Part shown: in pieces, positions 1-6,006 of the stretch
Layout of the letters: the number at the start of each line of letters is the position of its first letter
Position numbering within the stretch: the stretch's first letter is position 1
Assembly (NCBI GenBank): GCA_934675115.1
Contig: CAKUPH010000035.1
Span: 1-21,679, forward strand
DNA length: 21,679 nucleotides
Origin: an uncultured Oscillospiraceae bacterium
GTDB lineage: Bacteria; Bacillota; Clostridia; Oscillospirales; Oscillospiraceae
Reading direction: 5' to 3'
Program-made: the position numbers and the translations under genes
The notes under the pieces: model-generated
The model's database searches: none
The model's input: the letters and a program-made list of their open reading frames with translations, nothing else
Told to the model about the DNA's origin: nothing

Positions 1-1503
1 CTGTTCCGCTCCATCCCCTCCATCGAGACCGAGGGCGTCAGCGTGCTGGACGAGTACTACTGGCTCAACAAGGAGGATCCCAACTACTCCCTCTGCCGGG
101 CTACCGTCAACCGGGGTGAGGACGCCCATACCGACGGCAAGTTCGGCCTGTCCGACAAGGGCGCCATGGAGATCATGAAGCTCTTCTTCACCCCCAATGA
201 GGAGCTTCAGGACAAGAAGATCACCGACTTCTTCGACGACGAGGTGCTCAATTCCAACTTCTGGCTCTACTGGCGCACCATGTTCGCCTTTGAGAACTGG
301 CACAGCGCGCTGGAGATGAAGCTCTATATCCAGCGGTATATCCACCACATCGGCGGCCTGCCCGACTTCAAGGCTCTGCGCTTCACCAAGTACAACCAGT
401 ATGAGTCCATGATCCTGCCCATGGTGAAATATCTGGAGAGCCACAACGTCCGGTTCCACTACGGCGTGCAGGTCTGCAACGTGGAGTTCGACTGCTCCGA
501 CCCCGCCCACAAGGTGGCAAAGCGCATCGACGTCATCCGGGACGGCAAAAACGACGCCATTGAGCTCACCGAAAAGGATCTGGTGTTCATCACCAACGGC
601 GGCTGCGTGGAGAACTCCTCCATGGGCAGCCAGAACGAGCCCGCCCCGTACAACACCGAGCTGAAAGAGGGCGGCGGCTGGGATATGTGGCGGAAGATCG
701 CCGCGCAGGACCCGTTCTTCGGCCATCCGGACAAGTTCTGCTCCGACCCCGAAAAGACCAACTGGATGAGCGCCACCGTGGAGACCCTCGACCAGAAGAT
801 CATCCCCTATATCAAGAACATCTGCAAGCGCGACCCCTTCACCGGCAAGGTGGTCACCGGCGGCATCGTCAGCGTGAAGGATTCCAGCTGGCTCATGAGC
901 TGGACCATCAACCGCCAGCCCCAGTTCCGCGAGCAGCCCAAGGATCACTGCCTTGTGTGGGTCTACTCCCTGGTCACCGACAAGCCCGGCGACTTCGTGA
1001 AGAAGCCCATGCGTGAGTGTACCGGCAAGGAGATCTGCATGGAGTGGCTGTACCACATCGGCGTGCCCGAGGACCAGATCGAGGAGCTGGCCGCCAACAG
1101 CGCCAACACCGTGCCCGTTATGATGCCGTATATCGACGCGTTCTTCATGCCCCGTGCCTACGGCGACCGTCCGGCCGTCGTTCCCGAGGGCAGCGTGAAC
1201 TTCGCCTTCCTCGGTCAGTTCGCCGAGACGCCCCGGGACACCATCTTCACCACCGAGTACTCCATGCGCACCGGCATGGAGGCCGTCTACACCCTGCTGA
1301 ACGTGGACCGCGGCGTGCCCGAGGTCTGGGGCAGCGTGTACGATGTGCGCTGCCTGCTGGACGCCACCAACAAGCTCATGGACGGCAAGAAGCTGGAGGA
1401 CATCAAGCTGCCCTTTGCCGCCGAGATGGCCCTGAAGGCCGGCGTCAAAAAGGTGCAGAGAACCGAGCTGGATGCTCTGCTCCGCCGCTACAATCTCATC
1501 TGA
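1..1503 (+). CDS. ohyA: Oleate hydratase (MCRA family), 5'-truncated by window edge
   Basis: The reading frame is open from base 1 to the TGA at 1501-1503, giving 500 visible codons. The family is usually about 590 residues, so roughly 90 N-terminal residues, including the dinucleotide-binding start of the FAD fold, lie outside the window. The segments VLDEYYWLNKEDPNYSLCR, YWRTMFAFENWHSALEMKLY and FTKYNQYESMILPMVKYLE are characteristic of myosin-cross-reactive antigen/oleate hydratases. These FAD-dependent enzymes add water to the cis-9 double bond of unsaturated fatty acids to give 10-hydroxy fatty acids, which detoxifies host or dietary oleate and linoleate. The C-terminal part (GSVNFAFLGQFAETPRDTIFTTEYSMRTGMEAVYTLL) is intact. 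It appears to be a single gene, since the next gene is convergent. The family call is secure; the exact substrate is inferred from the family. Confidence 0.93.
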   Translation: MFRSIPSIETEGVSVLDEYYWLNKEDPNYSLCRATVNRGEDAHTDGKFGLSDKGAMEIMKLFFTPNEELQDKKITDFFDDEVLNSNFWLYWRTMFAFENWHSALEMKLYIQRYIHHIGGLPDFKALRFTKYNQYESMILPMVKYLESHNVRFHYGVQVCNVEFDCSDPAHKVAKRIDVIRDGKNDAIELTEKDLVFITNGGCVENSSMGSQNEPAPYNTELKEGGGWDMWRKIAAQDPFFGHPDKFCSDPEKTNWMSATVETLDQKIIPYIKNICKRDPFTGKVVTGGIVSVKDSSWLMSWTINRQPQFREQPKDHCLVWVYSLVTDKPGDFVKKPMRECTGKEICMEWLYHIGVPEDQIEELAANSANTVPVMMPYIDAFFMPRAYGDRPAVVPEGSVNFAFLGQFAETPRDTIFTTEYSMRTGMEAVYTLLNVDRGVPEVWGSVYDVRCLLDATNKLMDGKKLEDIKLPFAAEMALKAGVKKVQRTELDALLRRYNLI

Positions 1504-1534
1504 CCGGTTTCCTTACCTCCTGAAAGGAAGCATC

Positions 1535-1568
1535 AAAAAACAGGCCGCCCGGAATATCCGGGCGGCCT
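1535..1568 (-). terminator. Perfect 11-bp hairpin with T-run on the minus strand
   Basis: AGGCCGCCCGG (1542-1552), a 5-base loop and CCGGGCGGCCT (1558-1568) form a perfect stem. On the minus strand it is followed by TGTTTTTTG, the layout of an intrinsic terminator for the convergent HAD gene, although the repeat at 1575-1762 lies in between. On the plus strand an A-run precedes it and no T-run follows. Confidence 0.6.
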
Positions 1569-1574
1569 CAGCCC

Positions 1575-1762
1575 GTCGAAAAAGGCGAAGCCTTTTCCAA
1601 CGGAAAAGCTGCACCCCGCGGCAGCGCACGCAATGGCCGCCTATGGTGTCCATTGCGCACGTTTGCGGGGCGAGAAGTGTTTCCTGCCACGCGCATGTCG
1701 CGGCAGAAAACGGATCATATTTTTTCGCCGCTGCGGCGGCGAACTCTACGAGGTTTTCCGAC
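1575..1762. repeat. Structured dispersed repeat, copy 1 (complete)
   Basis: This stretch recurs at 21520-21679. The core 1657-1722 matches 21603-21668 over 66 bases with one difference. It folds into successive hairpins: AAAAGGC/GCCTTTT at the left, a CCCCGC/GCGGGG outer stem enclosing CGCAATGG/CCATTGCG, and a GTTTCCTGCC/GGCAGAAAAC stem. A CGCCGC/GCGGCG hairpin follows near 1726-1738. The ends GTCGAAAAAGG and GTTTTCCGAC are near inverted repeats, which would fit a MITE-like element or a long closing stem. No open frame in it is supported. It fills most of the 311-bp spacer between ohyA and the HAD gene. Confidence 0.75.
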
Positions 1763-1777
1763 ACGCTCAACAGGTCA

Positions 1778-1816
1778 CCCGGGCAGCTTTGCCCGGGCGG
1801 CCTGTTTTGCTTTTTT
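1778..1816 (+). terminator. Intrinsic terminator for ohyA
   Basis: CCCGGGCA, loop GCTT and TGCCCGGG form a perfect 8-bp stem, followed by a T-rich tail (TGTTTTGCTTTTTT) that runs into the convergent stop codon. It lies about 275 bp after the ohyA stop, on the far side of the structured repeat. Confidence 0.6.
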
Positions 1817-2630
1817 AGTGATAAATGCCGTCGAGAATTTCGATGGCCTGGGCCACGGCGTGGTCGTCGCAGTGGTTCAGCACCCGGGCGCCCCACTCCT
1901 TCACCGCCGGGGCGCAGTTGGCGGGGGCGAAGGGGATGGCGGACAGGGCCAGCATGGGGATGTCGTTCTGGTTGTCGCCGATGCAGTAGATGTGGCCCAG
2001 GTCGATGCCCAGCAGCTCCGCCGCCCGGGCCACCATGGCGCCCTTGTTGCTGTTCTTGGCGGTGAGCTCCAGCAGGTAGCGGTTGGAGAAAATGGCCTCG
2101 AACTCGTCCCCCCAGCGGTCCAGCACGAAGGCCTGGATGTCCTTGAGGTACGGCTCGTCCTGCTCCATGATGACCTTGATCCATGGCCGGGGCATATCCT
2201 CAATGGCGCACTGGAAGTAGGGCACGCCCACCCGCTTGAGGTGGGTCTCGCTGACGATGTTGCTGTTATAAAGGTAGATGTCCTCGCCGTAGTAGGCCTC
2301 GAAGGCCAGCTCGGGAAACCGGGCGCACACCTCGGCCATGCGCTCCGGCGTGTCCGGTGGGAGGAAGGTCTCCACCAGATAGCGGTCCTGCGTGTAGTCG
2401 TAAATGGCCGCGCCGTTGGACAGCACCACCGGCGCGTTGAACTCCAGCCGCTCCAGCTCGATCTGGGGCGTGAAGGTGCGGTGGGCCCGGCCGGTGGCGA
2501 TGGAAAAGCGCCCGCCTTCCTTTATAAAGTAGTGGATGGCGTCGCGGTTTTCCTGTGAGACCTCCAGCCGGTGGTTATACAATGTGTCGTCGTAATCGCT
2601 GAAAAACAGCACGCCGTCGAATTTCCCCAT
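1815..2630 (-). CDS. HAD-superfamily (Cof-type) phosphatase
   Basis: A 271-residue protein of the size of Cof-type (class IIB cap) HAD hydrolases, which dephosphorylate sugar phosphates, flavin phosphates or similar small metabolites in the cytoplasm. Motif I is SDYDDTLY (nucleophile D12, acid D14), motif II is SIATGR (T46), motif III is K196 in NSNKGAM, and motif IV is GDNQND (218-223). All catalytic positions are present. The Asp after DYD replaces the usual Gly of DxDGT. The start at 2630 is chosen because AGGAGAG lies six bases upstream; an in-frame ATG further out lies upstream of the likely promoter. It is a single gene with its own promoter (2683-2711) and converges on ohyA. The substrate cannot be named from sequence. 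Confidence 0.9.
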   Translation of the reverse strand: MGKFDGVLFFSDYDDTLYNHRLEVSQENRDAIHYFIKEGGRFSIATGRAHRTFTPQIELERLEFNAPVVLSNGAAIYDYTQDRYLVETFLPPDTPERMAEVCARFPELAFEAYYGEDIYLYNSNIVSETHLKRVGVPYFQCAIEDMPRPWIKVIMEQDEPYLKDIQAFVLDRWGDEFEAIFSNRYLLELTAKNSNKGAMVARAAELLGIDLGHIYCIGDNQNDIPMLALSAIPFAPANCAPAVKEWGARVLNHCDDHAVAQAIEILDGIYH

Positions 2631-2682
2631 AATTTCTCTCCTGATCCTCCCGGCCCGGCGGGGCCGTCCTCTTTTTTTCCTC

Positions 2683-2711
2683 ATTATAATGCCTGACCGC
2701 CCCTGCCGCAA
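2683..2711 (-). promoter_or_regulatory. Sigma-A-type promoter of the HAD gene
   Basis: On the minus strand TTGCGG (2706-2711) and a perfect TATAAT (2683-2688) are separated by 17 bases, about 45 bases before the ribosome-binding site. It excludes the longer upstream starts of the HAD frame. Bases 2712-2898, between this promoter and the next one, hold nothing I can recognise. Confidence 0.75.
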
Positions 2712-2898
2712 GCCGCGGAATGCACAACTTTTGCGCCGGAGGGCGGGAAAAGCTCCCTGTAAAAAATTGGCCCGCGAATTTTGGCAGATGTTCCAAAAGC
2801 ACAAGCAGGAGTGTGCAATTTCGCCCGTATTGGAAGAAATCCACAGGATATACCGCCCGTTTCACAGTTTGGCAATACTTTGTTCACAAAATAAAAAC

Positions 2899-2927
2899 TT
2901 GACGGACGGGCAAAAACAGTGTACTAT
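2899..2927 (+). promoter_or_regulatory. Sigma-A-type promoter of the M23 peptidase gene
   Basis: TTGACG (2899-2904), 17 bases and TACTAT (2922-2927). The predicted transcript starts near 2934, leaving a leader of about 90 bases. A second, weaker -10-like sequence TATTAT (2951-2956) follows directly after the WalR-type box. Confidence 0.75.
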
Positions 2928-2933
2928 ACCGGT

Positions 2934-2950
2934 TGTAACTAATTTGTAAC
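2934..2950 (+). promoter_or_regulatory. Candidate WalR (YycF) box
   Basis: TGTAAC, five bases, TGTAAC. This fits the published WalR consensus TGTWAH-N5-TGTWAH in both halves. The repeated unit is really nine bases (TTGTAACTA at 2933-2941 and 2944-2952) with an 11-base period, one helical turn. It overlaps the predicted start of transcription of a cell-wall hydrolase gene, the standard class of WalRK targets. Its position would suit repression of the 2899 promoter or activation of a promoter using TATTAT at 2951. Confidence 0.55.
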
Positions 2951-3024
2951 TATTATATCAGAATTGTTACTTCTGCCCCGCGGCAGATTTTTGTTTTATA
3001 TCTCGCGAAAAGGAGTCCTTCGGC

Positions 3025-4470
3025 ATGGATGAATTGCTTCGGCATAACGATCTGCCCTTCGGCAGTGACGATCATAACGACGCTGAGACGGCGAACCATA
3101 CTTGGAAAGAGAAGCTGACTGCCGCCGCCGGAAAGGTGCGCTCCGCTGTGGCGAAGCACCCGGTGTCCCCCCTGCTGTATGTGGTGGTGCTGGTGCTGGT
3201 GGTGGGCGTAGCGGTGTTCCGCTCCGTGTATATTCCCGCCTACGCCGTTCAGGTGGACGGCGTGGAGGTCGGCCTTGTGGCCGACACCGCCGAGGTGGAG
3301 GCCGCTGTGTCCAACGTGGAGGACCGGGTGGCCAGCGTGCTGGGCGTCAGCTATGATTACGACGCCGCGGTGACGTACACCCCCGTGTACTCCACCGCCG
3401 ACGACCTGTCCGACATGCAGGAGATTGAGGATTACCTCTACGACAACGCCGGAGCCATCATGGAGGGCTGGGTGCTCACCGTGGGCGGGCAGGAGATCGG
3501 CTGCGCCGCCAGCGAGGAGGACATCCAGAGCCTGCTGGACAAGGTGGCCCAGCCCTACATCACCGAGGATACCAAGGAGTACGGCTTTGTGGAGGAGGTT
3601 TCCGTCACCAGCCGTGAGATGGCCTCCGACACGAAGTTCGACCTGGATTCCATCTATAATGCCCTCACCGCCAATTCCATCGAGGAAGCGGTGTACGTGG
3701 TGGAAAAGGGCGACACCTTCAGCCGCATCGCCAAGAGTCTTGACATGTCGGTGTCCGACCTGTCCGACCTGAACCCCGACGTGGTCATCGACAAGATCTG
3801 GATCGGGCAGGAGCTGGTCATCCAGCAGTCCGTTCCCTATCTGTCCGTCTACACCATCGACAACGAGACCTATGAGCAGCCCATCGAGAGCCCCATTGAG
3901 TACACCGAGACCGCCAGCATGTACGTGGGCGAGACCAAGGTCACCGAAGAGGGCGAGGACGGCCTTGCCGAGGTCAACGCCGACGTGACCTACGTCAATG
4001 GCTACGAGACGGAGCGGAACGTGCTGACCACCACCGTCCTTCAGGAGCCCACTACCACCTATATGCTCAAGGGCACTACCCCCAAGCCAAAGACCGCGTC
4101 CAAGGGCTACTACTCCTGGCCCGTGTCCGGCAAGATATCGTCCCGCTACGGCTACCGCCACGGCGAGTTCCACACCGGCCTTGACATCGCCGTGCCCTAT
4201 GGCACCACCGTGAAGGCCGCTGACGGCGGCACCGTTACCTACGCCGGATGGAAAGGCAACTACGGCAAGCTGGTCATCATCACCCACGACAACGGCACCC
4301 AGACCTATTACGCCCACAACTCCTCCCTGCTGGTCTCCGCCGGGCAGAAGGTGTATCAGGGTCAGGCCGTCGCCAAGGCCGGCTCCACCGGCCGCTCCAC
4401 CGGCAACCACTGCCACTTCGAGATCCGTATCGGCGGCAAGACCGTCAACCCCCTGAACTACCTCAAGTAA
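3025..4470 (+). CDS. Membrane-anchored LysM-G5-M23 peptidoglycan endopeptidase
   Basis: A 481-residue protein. After a hydrophilic cytoplasmic N-terminus, residues 49-66 (PLLYVVVLVLVVGVAVF) form one membrane segment, placing the rest outside. A LysM domain spans about 223-267 (YVVEKGDTFSRIAKSL ... IGQELVI), a G5 domain about 272-350, and a peptidase M23 (LytM/DD-endopeptidase) domain about 372-480. The zinc ligands H383 and D387 (HTGLD) and H464 in HCHF are present, as is H431 in YAH, so it should be active. It is expected to cut peptide cross-bridges in the wall during growth. The start is set by AAAGGAG about nine bases upstream. Transcription is from 2899 and ends at 4490-4522, so it is a single-gene unit, probably under WalRK control. 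Confidence 0.93.
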   Translation: MDELLRHNDLPFGSDDHNDAETANHTWKEKLTAAAGKVRSAVAKHPVSPLLYVVVLVLVVGVAVFRSVYIPAYAVQVDGVEVGLVADTAEVEAAVSNVEDRVASVLGVSYDYDAAVTYTPVYSTADDLSDMQEIEDYLYDNAGAIMEGWVLTVGGQEIGCAASEEDIQSLLDKVAQPYITEDTKEYGFVEEVSVTSREMASDTKFDLDSIYNALTANSIEEAVYVVEKGDTFSRIAKSLDMSVSDLSDLNPDVVIDKIWIGQELVIQQSVPYLSVYTIDNETYEQPIESPIEYTETASMYVGETKVTEEGEDGLAEVNADVTYVNGYETERNVLTTTVLQEPTTTYMLKGTTPKPKTASKGYYSWPVSGKISSRYGYRHGEFHTGLDIAVPYGTTVKAADGGTVTYAGWKGNYGKLVIITHDNGTQTYYAHNSSLLVSAGQKVYQGQAVAKAGSTGRSTGNHCHFEIRIGGKTVNPLNYLK

Positions 4471-4489
4471 CACCCCATCTGTGGATACT

Positions 4490-4522
4490 GCCGCCCGGGC
4501 AAAGTAGCCCGGGCGGCTTTTT
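4490..4522 (+). terminator. Intrinsic terminator after the M23 peptidase gene
   Basis: GCCGCCCGGGC, loop AAAGTA, GCCCGGGCGGC and five T: a perfect 11-bp stem 20 bases after the stop codon. Confidence 0.9.
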
Positions 4523-4554
4523 GCGCGCCAATGTGGAAGTTTTCCGCAGACTGT

Positions 4555-4625
4555 CGAACAAATGTGCAAAAAACAGTTGACAAATTCGAACGGATGTATT
4601 ATCCTAAATGCAGAACAAAAGTTCG
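4555..4625 (+). promoter_or_regulatory. Promoter carrying three LexA/SOS-like boxes
   Basis: TTGACA (4577-4582), 17 bases and TATCCT (4600-4605) form a promoter. Three sequences resemble the Gram-positive SOS box CGAACRNRYGTTCG: CGAACAAATGTGCA (4555-4568), CGAACGGATGTATT (4587-4600) and AGAACAAAAGTTCG (4612-4625). The first and third match 12 of 14 positions; the second has a good left half and a weak right half. They lie upstream of -35, inside the spacer and at the start site, where LexA binding would shut the promoter. No lexA gene is in the window, so regulator identity is inferred from the motif alone. Confidence 0.5.
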
Positions 4626-4703
4626 AAAAAGCGGAAACAGTCCGGTTTATGGGATTGCGTATACGATAGAGTAAACCCATCAGAGAAAGAGGGGGCTTAC
4701 GCC

Positions 4704-5066
4704 ATGGAAACCACTTATTATACCTTCACCGCGCGGGAGATCGTTGTGGAAGGCCAGCAGGTGGCCGCCGCCGCGGGCGGACCCGCCCGCCAGCTGCTCT
4801 GCGTCCGCCGGGGCACGGAGCGCGCCGCCGACGCCGGGGACAAGATCATCGATCTGGCCGCGTGGAAGTTCGCCCGGGAGGAAGAGGCCCGGCTGGAGTC
4901 CGAGTGGTACGACGGCGTGGACGAGGCGCTGGAGCAGTCCGCTCCCGCCGAGGCCCGCCCCCGGCGGAATCATAAGCGCGCCGTCCTCTTCGGCGGCGAG
5001 CTGCTGGCCACCCTGTCCGTGGTCGGCACCATGGCCCTGCTGATGGTGCGCATTCTGGCAATGTAA
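4704..5066 (+). CDS. Small tail-anchored membrane protein, unknown function
   Basis: I do not recognise the family. The 120-residue product starts [17 protein letters not shown], has an Ala/Gly-rich stretch (21-27), a charged, probably helical region (about 48-78, [22 protein letters not shown]) and a basic patch RPRRNHKR (85-92). One membrane segment follows at about 93-118, ending almost at the C-terminus. The basic patch before the segment predicts a cytoplasmic N-terminus anchored by its tail. ATG 4704 is preferred because GAGGGGG lies about eight bases upstream; the in-frame ATG at 4608 sits at the predicted transcript start. It is a single-gene unit ending at 5092-5124. The SOS-like boxes over its promoter suggest a damage-induced role, for example a division brake like YneA or SulA, but no sequence similarity to those supports it. 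Confidence 0.75.
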   Translation: METTYYTFTAREIVVEGQQVAAAAGGPARQLLCVRRGTERAADAGDKIIDLAAWKFAREEEARLESEWYDGVDEALEQSAPAEARPRRNHKRAVLFGGELLATLSVVGTMALLMVRILAM

Positions 5067-5091
5067 AAAATCGAAAAAAGCGGAATTCTGC

Positions 5092-5124
5092 AAAGGCTGG
5101 AGACGCAAGTCTCGGGCCTTTTTC
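5092..5124 (+). terminator. Intrinsic terminator after the small membrane protein gene
   Basis: AAAGGC/GCCTTT closes an inner GAGAC-GCAA-GTCTC hairpin, and a T-run follows. It starts 25 bases after the stop codon. Confidence 0.75.
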
Positions 5125-5173
5125 TGCAAACTGCCGAACACCGGATTTTTGTTCCGGGAACCGGGAAAACTAC

Positions 5174-5202
5174 TTTACAAAACCGCGTCCGTATGGTATA
5201 GT
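5174..5202 (+). promoter_or_regulatory. Promoter of rpsO
   Basis: TTTACA (5174-5179), 17 bases and TATAGT (5197-5202). It predicts a leader of about 120 bases before rpsO. Confidence 0.8.
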
Positions 5203-5208
5203 AGCTTG

Positions 5209-5328
5209 CGTATGTGTTCTGAGAACACGCCCGCCGGCTTAGTTCCGGGAGAAAGCCCGCTTGACGCGGGTGTTTCACCTGCCCGTTACTCAGCGGCCGG
5301 GGAATATCAAAGAAAGGTGGAATCTTCC
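5209..5328 (+). promoter_or_regulatory. Structured rpsO leader, candidate S15 autoregulatory RNA
   Basis: The leader holds GTGTTC-TGA-GAACAC (5214-5228), then CCGGCT pairing with GGCCGG just before the ribosome-binding site. Inside that pairing is a CCCGC-TTGA-CGCGGG hairpin. A closing stem plus an enclosed hairpin can form a multi-way junction like those S15 binds when it represses its own mRNA in several bacteria. AAAGGTGG lies eight bases before the start codon. The pairing was read by eye and not energy-evaluated; S15 binding is an inference. Confidence 0.4.
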
Positions 5329-5595
5329 ATGATCCGCAAAGACCAGAAGACGGCCGTTATCGAGGCCAACCGCACCCACGAGACCGACACCGGTTCCCCC
5401 GAGGTGCAGATCGCTATTCTCACCGCCCGCATTCAGGAGCTCACCGAGCACCTGCGCGTGCACATCCATGACAACCACAGCCGCCGCGGCCTGTACAAGA
5501 TGATCGGTAAGCGCCGCAAGCTGCTGGACTATCTGGCCAAGAAGGACATTGAGCGCTATCGTGCGATCATTGCCAAGCTCGGCATCCGTAAGTAA
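5329..5595 (+). CDS. rpsO: 30S ribosomal protein S15
   Basis: 88 residues, the standard length for S15, beginning [20 protein letters not shown] and containing the hallmark [22 protein letters not shown] and [23 protein letters not shown]15 is a primary binder of 16S rRNA helices 20-22 and organises the platform of the small subunit. ATG 5329 gives the canonical N-terminus and has AAAGGTGG eight bases upstream. An in-frame upstream extension to 5149 would begin before the promoter and is rejected. rpsO precedes pnp as in many bacteria, but a strong terminator and a 410-bp spacer separate the two, so they may be transcribed independently. Confidence 0.98.
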   Translation: MIRKDQKTAVIEANRTHETDTGSPEVQIAILTARIQELTEHLRVHIHDNHSRRGLYKMIGKRRKLLDYLAKKDIERYRAIIAKLGIRK

Positions 5596-5646
5596 TCAGA
5601 AGCGCGGAGCCGCGTGACAGCAACAAGTTCATCACTGTAAGACGGA

Positions 5647-5674
5647 GGGTGGCGTGGAATCACGCCACCCTTTT
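5647..5674 (+). terminator. Intrinsic terminator after rpsO
   Basis: GGGTGGCGTG, loop GAAT, CACGCCACCC and TTTT: a perfect 10-bp stem 52 bases after the stop codon. Confidence 0.9.
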
Positions 5675-5748
5675 GCCTTAAACCGCAGAAATCAACCCAC
5701 ACAGCCGCTGCCTGACACTTATTTAGCAGTTGAATGTGCGCCTGAGCG

Positions 5749-5915
5749 CGAAGTGCGGAGCCGTCATGAGCAGCCCGGATGGACTGAAGCGAGGAATGCA
5801 AACAAATTGCATCGCAATTTGCGTTTGTGTTCCGAGTCGGAAGGAAGCCGGGCGCAGCGAATAGGCGCAGCATGACAGCACGAAGTGCGGAGCCGTCATG
5901 AGCAGCATGACAGCA
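5749..5915. repeat. Direct repeats in the rpsO-pnp spacer
   Basis: A 26-base sequence occurs exactly at 5749-5774 and 5881-5906 (begins CGAAGTGCGGAGCCGTCATG), 132 bases apart. The second copy is also flanked by CAGCATGACAGCA on both sides (5868-5880 and 5903-5915). A degenerate relative, AGCGCGGAGCCGCGTGACAG, lies just after the rpsO stop near 5601-5620. Between the copies CAAATTGC-ATC-GCAATTTG forms a perfect hairpin. The repeats give rise to repetitive short antisense frames (AHDGSALRA motif) that I do not regard as genes. The rest of 5675-6000 holds nothing recognisable. Confidence 0.85.
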
Positions 5916-6006
5916 TACGCCCCGCCCTGCTTCGCAGTTCGGACCCGCATTCAAGTGCTAAAGAGCGAGGGCATCGGCTGCAATCTGAACAAAGGAGTGT
6001 AACCTA

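Noticed and set aside
4608..4703. Longer start for the small tail-anchored protein at 4608
   Set aside because: That ATG sits at the predicted transcript start and lacks a ribosome-binding site, whereas 4704 has GAGGGGG at good spacing.
5129..5141. Shared CTGCCGAACACCG near 5129 and 15371
   Set aside because: A short match with unrelated flanks and no SOS-box right half; probably chance.
5556..5954. Short minus-strand frames with a repeated AHDGSALRA peptide between rpsO and pnp
   Set aside because: The peptide repeat is a direct product of the 26-bp DNA repeats; no ribosome-binding site or family supports a gene.
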